Below are positions 59,685 through 64,000 of a stretch of DNA of 64,000 nt, in pieces. A model generated the notes under the pieces. The model did no database searches. It saw only the letters and a list, made by a program, of their open reading frames with translations, and had not been told where the DNA came from. The stretch's first letter is position 1. The number at the start of each line of letters is the position of its first letter. Origin of the DNA: Breviolum minutum Mf 1.05b.01 (taxonomy: Eukaryota; Sar; Dinophyceae; Suessiales; Symbiodiniaceae); assembly GCA_000507305.1 (NCBI GenBank), contig DF240848.1, positions 1 through 64,000 on the forward strand, in the 5' to 3' direction. The position numbers were made by a program, and so were the translations under genes.

Positions 59685-60251
59685 GGAGCTTAGGCTTTGC
59701 TACATTGTGGGCTGTGGACGATCCGGGTCTACCATCTTGGCAGAAATCCTCAGCCATTACAGGCGACATGGCAGAATGCGGGGGTTGGTGGGACCAACAA
59801 AATGTAGGACTTAACATGGAGATACTTTTCCGAATATCATATGCTCTCCTAAGGCACTTTTAAAGATGACTTTCCTTGTTTTGAAGGTGGGATATATCAG
59901 TGGGCAGTTTGTGACATGTGACATTCAAATGTGAGATGAACGGTGTGCCATCAATGGGCCCCTGCGTGCCCAAGGCTCAAGAGTGGAAACGTCACCTCTC
60001 CAAAATTATCCTTGATTTACCCAAATACTTTACGGACTTTGCTAGGAAACTTTTTTGTTTGTGAAAAGATAATTTTGGTACAATTTATGTACAGCAGTGT
60101 CTTCTTTCTGAAGCTGACATCATCCACTTCCATTGTTGGACCGTTGTTGGATAGGTCCGTCCTCTTCCTGAATGAGCCGCGGCAGCTGTGGTTAGAGCAG
60201 TTGCCAATGGACGTGTGGTCCACTAAGGGTGCTGGATTGCTGTGCCCAGAG
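59685..60251 (+). CDS. Sulfotransferase-like gene, partial
   Basis: Two exons. The first (about 59685-59763) reads LRLCYIVGCGRSGSTILAEI then LSHYR, the 5'-phosphosulfate-binding loop of PAPS-dependent sulfotransferases (GxxRSGSTLLxxxL). The second (60155-60251, TAG| to GAG|GTGGGG) reads SVLFLNEPRQLWLEQLPMDV then WSTKGAGLLCPE, compatible with the following FLNEPREL..W segment. Such enzymes transfer sulfate from PAPS to sugars, proteins or small molecules. The 3'-phosphate-binding motif and the C terminus were not located, so length and integrity are unknown. Confidence 0.65.
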
Positions 60252-60411
60252 GTGGGGCGGAAAACTGATGAAAGTTTGAGGGAGTATGGAACTTCCATTC
60301 AGGGGTGAAATATTGGAAAGGATCGGAGAAAAAACCACCCAAAGTATCCCCCACTTGCTTTCCAGGGTCTGCCTCGGTGTTTTGGGGTCAAAGGTCCCTT
60401 TTGTTTCCAGA

Positions 60412-60560
60412 CGTGCCACTGCTTTGAAGTGTTTGAGGTGTTGGATGACGATGTGCCAGCCTTGGCAGAATCCATGATGTCTAACTACCGCAGGCATGGC
60501 TACTGCTGGATGGCAGACGGGCTTCGAATTGTTCTCCTGACATCCTCCCACCTTTTCCAG
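60412..60560 (+). CDS. Unassigned exon-like segment
   Basis: Reads CHCFEVFEVLDDDVPALAES then MMSNYRRHGYCWMADGLRIV. Strong protein-like frame. It could belong to the sulfotransferase gene or to the next one. Confidence 0.45.
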
Positions 60561-60894
60561 TGATATTGAAGGTCTGTAGAGTTGCTTCTTCCGGACGCCG
60601 AGGCGAGGCGACGGAAGGTGGATCTAGGTGGACTGGAAGGGTGGGAGATTTTCGAGGTGTTTGTTTAAACTCCTAATGATCATTGGGTTGGATGATTCAA
60701 GTTTTGTTGGTTGTTTTTTTCTAGAGGGAATCACCTAAAGATTTGATTTGATTTGATTAAAGTGTTTATATATCTTTATATCTTCATTCATGCTACAAAA
60801 TTCTGGCTATATTTGTTTTACATCAGGAAAACGTGTATGAAGGAGATCAACAGAAGGCAAGTCTCTGGGGGTTCAGCGTTCGCTTTGTGTTTTA

Positions 60895-60979
60895 TTCCCC
60901 TGCGAGATGCCGGTCACGATCTTGGAAAAGTTCCCAGAGCATATCTTTCGCCTGGAGTTGCTCAGGAAGCTCACTGGAG
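60895..60979 (+). CDS. Unassigned exon
   Basis: Reads MPVTILEKFPEHIFRLELLR then KLTG and ends at GGAG|GTAGGG. A clear donor and helical content; the 5' boundary is uncertain. Confidence 0.5.
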
Positions 60980-61113
60980 GTAGGGGGGAAGCAAACTTTG
61001 CTCACGGGTTTTGGGGAAGGATTTCCATGGATTTCCAAAATTGTCATACTTCCAAGAAGTAAATTCACCAGCAACTACGAGTGAGTCAACCAAAGCTTGA
61101 ACAAATTTTTCTT

Positions 61114-61221
61114 GATACTGTTGATGGTTCAGAAATCCGGCGTTCACCAGTTGAGCTTGGTAGTTTATCCCATTTACGAGGGGTTTTATACATCCCCAGG
61201 TTTTTTGCCATCAACAGTATC
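61114..61221. mobile_element. MITE-like element with perfect 14-bp ends
   Basis: GATACTGTTGATGG at the left is the exact reverse complement of CCATCAACAGTATC at the right. The total is 108 bp, and a TA sits inside each end, so TA target duplication (Tc1/mariner-type) is possible. The interior is open in one frame (VDGSEIRRSPVELGSLSH) and non-coding in my view. Confidence 0.88.
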
Positions 61222-61229
61222 TTGGAGGT

Positions 61230-62209
61230 TCATCCTCTTGTCATTGAGGCCAAGCTCGCTTTATTTATTTGAAACGGAGCGCCGTGGCCGTGGCCCGGTC
61301 TGTGGCTCGTTTTGCGCAGGCCAAGATGGGGAGAGTTGATGGAACAGCACGTTAAACAGCATGTTGTGATGTTGAAATTTCAGCAGATGAGTGTCTTTCA
61401 TGAGCATTGATGGTATTTTTCTCAGTGATGTTTCGAAAAGAAATCAATACAAGGCACTGAAATGGATACATGAGCGCCTAAGCTCTGAGTGCTCCATGTC
61501 TCCTCGCATGTTGGCCGGTTGCCTTTCTTTTTGCCTAGGCTGCCTGGTATGGGGCACGCGATCAGAAGTGGTGCTTCGACAGAATTCATGTGTCTCAGAA
61601 ACCCCATGATAGGCGTTTCATTGTTTTATGCTTCTAGCTGTTCCCATTTTTGGGGGAACCCAAGAACTTGGTGCCCTTGTTTTTGTTGCGGAGTCTGTCA
61701 CCACGAATCACTTCATTTATAGGTTTGATTGAAGACGCAACATGGTTTCACCTGTGAAAAACAGTACTTTGACCTCTATACTTCGAGAATTTTTCCTGAT
61801 GGAAGCACCTCATCCGTCATGGGTGTGATAAGGTCAACAAAATCTCATCCCCATAACCCTTAGATATTCCCCCAAAATATTCCAAAGGATACTTAGGAAA
61901 GGCAGCTCACATGAATTCAACATTGGATCTAGCTTTTTTTGGATGCCTTAGGAAACAGCTCAAAGAACAGCTGCAAAAACACTTCACTCCGAGTGGTCAA
62001 CTATTGATGGTTTTAGAGGCGCGGTGTTTTGTCGTTTGGATGCAAAAACACCGGAAGCCAACGGCATGCATGGGAAAAACCAGTGAAATGAGGCGTGGAG
62101 GGGATTTTTTTTGCTATAGTCAGCTAGTACTTTTTGTTGTTTAGCTCAAGAGTAGCCTGAAGGTGTATGGAAATAGGAAAACCTGCGAGCCTTCAGAAGA
62201 TGAAGATAT
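61230..62209. other. Region with weak exon-like pieces
   Basis: Candidates are VARSVARFAQAKMGRVDG near 61.28-61.34 kb and LRKQLKEQLQKHFTPSGQLL near 61.95-62.01 kb. No family recognised. Confidence 0.35.
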
Positions 62210-62321
62210 GATATGGGTGTTTCCAAAAATAGGGGTACCCCCCAAATCATCCATTTTAATAGGGTTTTCCATTATAAACCATCCATTTTGGCGTACCACT
62301 ATTTTTGGAAACACCCATATC
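62210..62321. mobile_element. MITE-like element, family A copy 2
   Basis: GATATGGGTGTTTCCAAAAA..TAGGGGTAC at the left pairs with the right end as an inverted repeat of about 28 bp. The interior is shared with 31.24 kb. Total about 112 bp. Confidence 0.88.
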
Positions 62322-62591
62322 CTCAAATCCCTACTAAACTCCTGAGTGTCAAGAGATGGGAAGAGCATCGGCTTCGCGTCTCAACGATCCTGTAAATTCC
62401 TCCCCTCCAGCCAAATTTTTTTGAGCGACATCCCCCAATAGATGGTGAATCTATATGAAAATTCAACGAATCTATTGCAACCTTTTCCAGGTTGCTGAAA
62501 GATCCGTTTTTTTTTTTAATTTTTAAGTGGAGTTGTTGTTGTTTATAAGGAATTTCACCACTCATCTATTCTACATCTGACCTGGAAAGAG

Positions 62592-62654
62592 GCCACGACT
62601 GGTGCGCCGGAGCGCTTGTTGTTTGCGCGGGGTCTGGTGGAATGGGCACTGAGT
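62592..62654 (+). CDS. Unassigned exon
   Basis: Between GAAAGAG| and |GTGAGG. It reads ATTGAPERLLFARGLVEWAL then S, phase 0. Good splice signals, no family recognised. Confidence 0.5.
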
Positions 62655-63364
62655 GTGAGGGAAACTCAGGGTTTTTTTTTGGTGAGTGTGACGTTTGTGT
62701 TTCGAAAAACACCGTCCGAAATCCTGAAATTTTTCAGATGGAAGCTGTCGTTTTTTAAATCTTCAAGAAGAAACAAAAAAAAAGAAGACGTAAAAAAGGT
62801 GGGGGTATCATGGGGTATCTACTATATATAGACATTTATATTCATTATGTTTGTCATACTTCACTGCAGATATCTCTTTCAATTTTCAACCTGGTGGCCA
62901 GGTTCAAGCCTTGCGCAATGCTGCAGGGCCAGACATTTTGGAGATTTGTGGCTTGGCCGGTTGGTTCTGGAAGATTTGCTCGCAGAAGTGAAACCAGTTG
63001 AAGTAGAAACTCCTTACCTCAAGTCAGGGTGAATTTGATCTTGGCCGAGGTTACGAGGAACTCACCATCAACCCTTCAGCAGTTTTGGAGAGGTTGCAGG
63101 TGTGTCCGTTGTTCAAGTTCACAAACCAATTTCTGTTAAGTCAAGCAAACTTAGAGACAACAAGTTTTGTCCATGAAGGATATGAAGGGAACATGCGATG
63201 CTTCAAACAGCAACCTTTTCTGTTTTGTGCTGTTTAACAACTTGTTGCTTGACATTCGGATGTAACTTGTAACTTACGGGATCCTGAAAATTGGCACCCA
63301 CCATATTCATCAACTGTCAAAACTGGGGATTCCGTAGGGAACCCAAAGTTTTCCAAGTCCTCAG

Positions 63365-63469
63365 GTGCTCTTTGTACATAACGATGAAGGGCCTAAGGTG
63401 GCTCATTGGGCCAAAGAGATCTTACGACCCTGCATGACCGATGTGCCTCTCACAGCAATGGAGGACGAG
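63365..63469 (+). CDS. Unassigned exon
   Basis: Between CCTCAG| and GAG|GTGGGG. It reads VLFVHNDEGPKVAHWAKEIL then RPCMTDVPLTAMEDE. It joins in phase 0 to the next exon. Confidence 0.6.
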
Positions 63470-63678
63470 GTGGGGTGCCCATAGAAAACATGGAATCCAT
63501 GGATTTGAACGAAACTTTGGATGTGAAAAATTAGGAAGTTGAGTTTTTTCAGGACTTTTTTCTTTAAAGGCAAAGTTTTTTACAAAACAAAACAAGAGTG
63601 TTTTTCCAAGATTCCGGCAATATGTGATATCCCCAAATTGAAATTCCCTTGTGGAAAAAACCATGCAAATTGCCCAAG

Positions 63679-63744
63679 GTGGTGAAGCTGATGAGAGGCT
63701 CCGGCATCGATCAACTGCTGGAGGAAGAGAGGAACCAAAAGTGA
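63679..63744 (+). CDS. Unassigned exon, possibly terminal
   Basis: After CCCAAG it reads VVKLMRGSGIDQLLEEERNQ then K and TGA at 63742-63744. It continues the preceding exon in phase 0. Either a C terminus or an exon ending before the stop. Confidence 0.55.
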   Translation: MVKLMRGSGIDQLLEEERNQK

Positions 63745-63762
63745 CGGACCGATGGGAAGACG

Positions 63763-63793
63763 GTGGTTGGTTGGTTGGTTGGTTGGTTGGTTG
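63763..63793. repeat. (GGTT)n microsatellite
   Basis: Seven to eight GGTT units. Confidence 0.95.
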
Positions 63794-64000
63794 AGTTGAC
63801 GTGGTGTGTGGAAAATTCATTTCCAGTTGTTGAAGATTTCCTCGGAATTTGCAGTTGCATTGAGATAATATCAGCTGCTGCTCCGATGTGAGGCGACGTT
63901 TTTAAAAGGCATTTGATTTTTGTTCTCCGTTATCTTTTTGATTCGAAAAAGATGAAACATCTTTCCAAGAATCATGCATAAGGGGAGTCAGTAAAGAAAA

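Noticed and set aside
59963-59975. GGCTCAAG, matching the last eight bases of the spliced leader
   Set aside because: Too short, with no start codon or exon context.

Overview
The window reads as nuclear DNA of a dinoflagellate, most likely of the Suessiales/Symbiodiniaceae type. I infer this from several signs. Every confident gene lies on the + strand. Exons are mostly 50-200 bp, start with G after an AG acceptor, and sometimes end at GC donors. A degenerate CCCTAAA (TTTAGGG-type) telomere-like tract lies at 51.28-51.38 kb. Long microsatellites are frequent, and a possible relict spliced-leader sequence sits just upstream of one start codon. The protein families also fit: a ketosynthase-like protein, SH(W/Y)WG-ankyrin proteins and a DUF1399/GRDP protein. 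Both N runs fall inside microsatellites.

Layout. 0-3.6 kb: no convincing gene; a large TTC/TTG repeat block. 3.7-8.66 kb: multi-exon glycine-rich-domain protein (two DUF1399-like modules and a Cys/Gly-rich tail). 9.08-15.63 kb: multi-exon gene with a TIR-like FVSHWWG...WCLYE domain followed by dispersed ankyrin exons. 17.07-20.24 kb: N-terminal half of a kinesin motor (neck strand, P-loop, GIIPRAL, IEVYKE). 20.3-27.9 kb: unassigned exon-like segments and an unidentified minus-strand open stretch. 28.0-35.56 kb: a ketosynthase (KS) domain spread over at least 12 exons, with its catalytic Cys and first catalytic His replaced and a frame change at the C-terminal end. 36.32-38.70 kb: an intronless 792-residue protein with a predicted acylated N terminus, an EF-hand, an SHYWG TIR-like domain and tandem ankyrin repeats. 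38.7-55.3 kb: mostly non-coding, with scattered exon-like pieces, foldback elements and a telomere-like tract. 55.33-56.53 kb: the second half of a kinesin motor (DLAGSER, SIN.SLH, VPYRNS..LTK, LGGNAK), collinear with the first half. 59.7-60.25 kb: two sulfotransferase-like exons. 60.4-63.75 kb: further unassigned exons that obey splice phase.

The most notable points are these. (1) The kinesin motor appears to be split across about 35 kb that holds an apparently dead KS gene and an intronless gene. (2) Two TIR-like/ankyrin genes of one family have opposite intron architectures. (3) Several short inverted-repeat (MITE-like) elements are present, two families of them in more than one copy. All family calls come from motif recognition by eye. 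No database search or splice-aware alignment was run, so exon ends are approximate unless a splice phase is stated.
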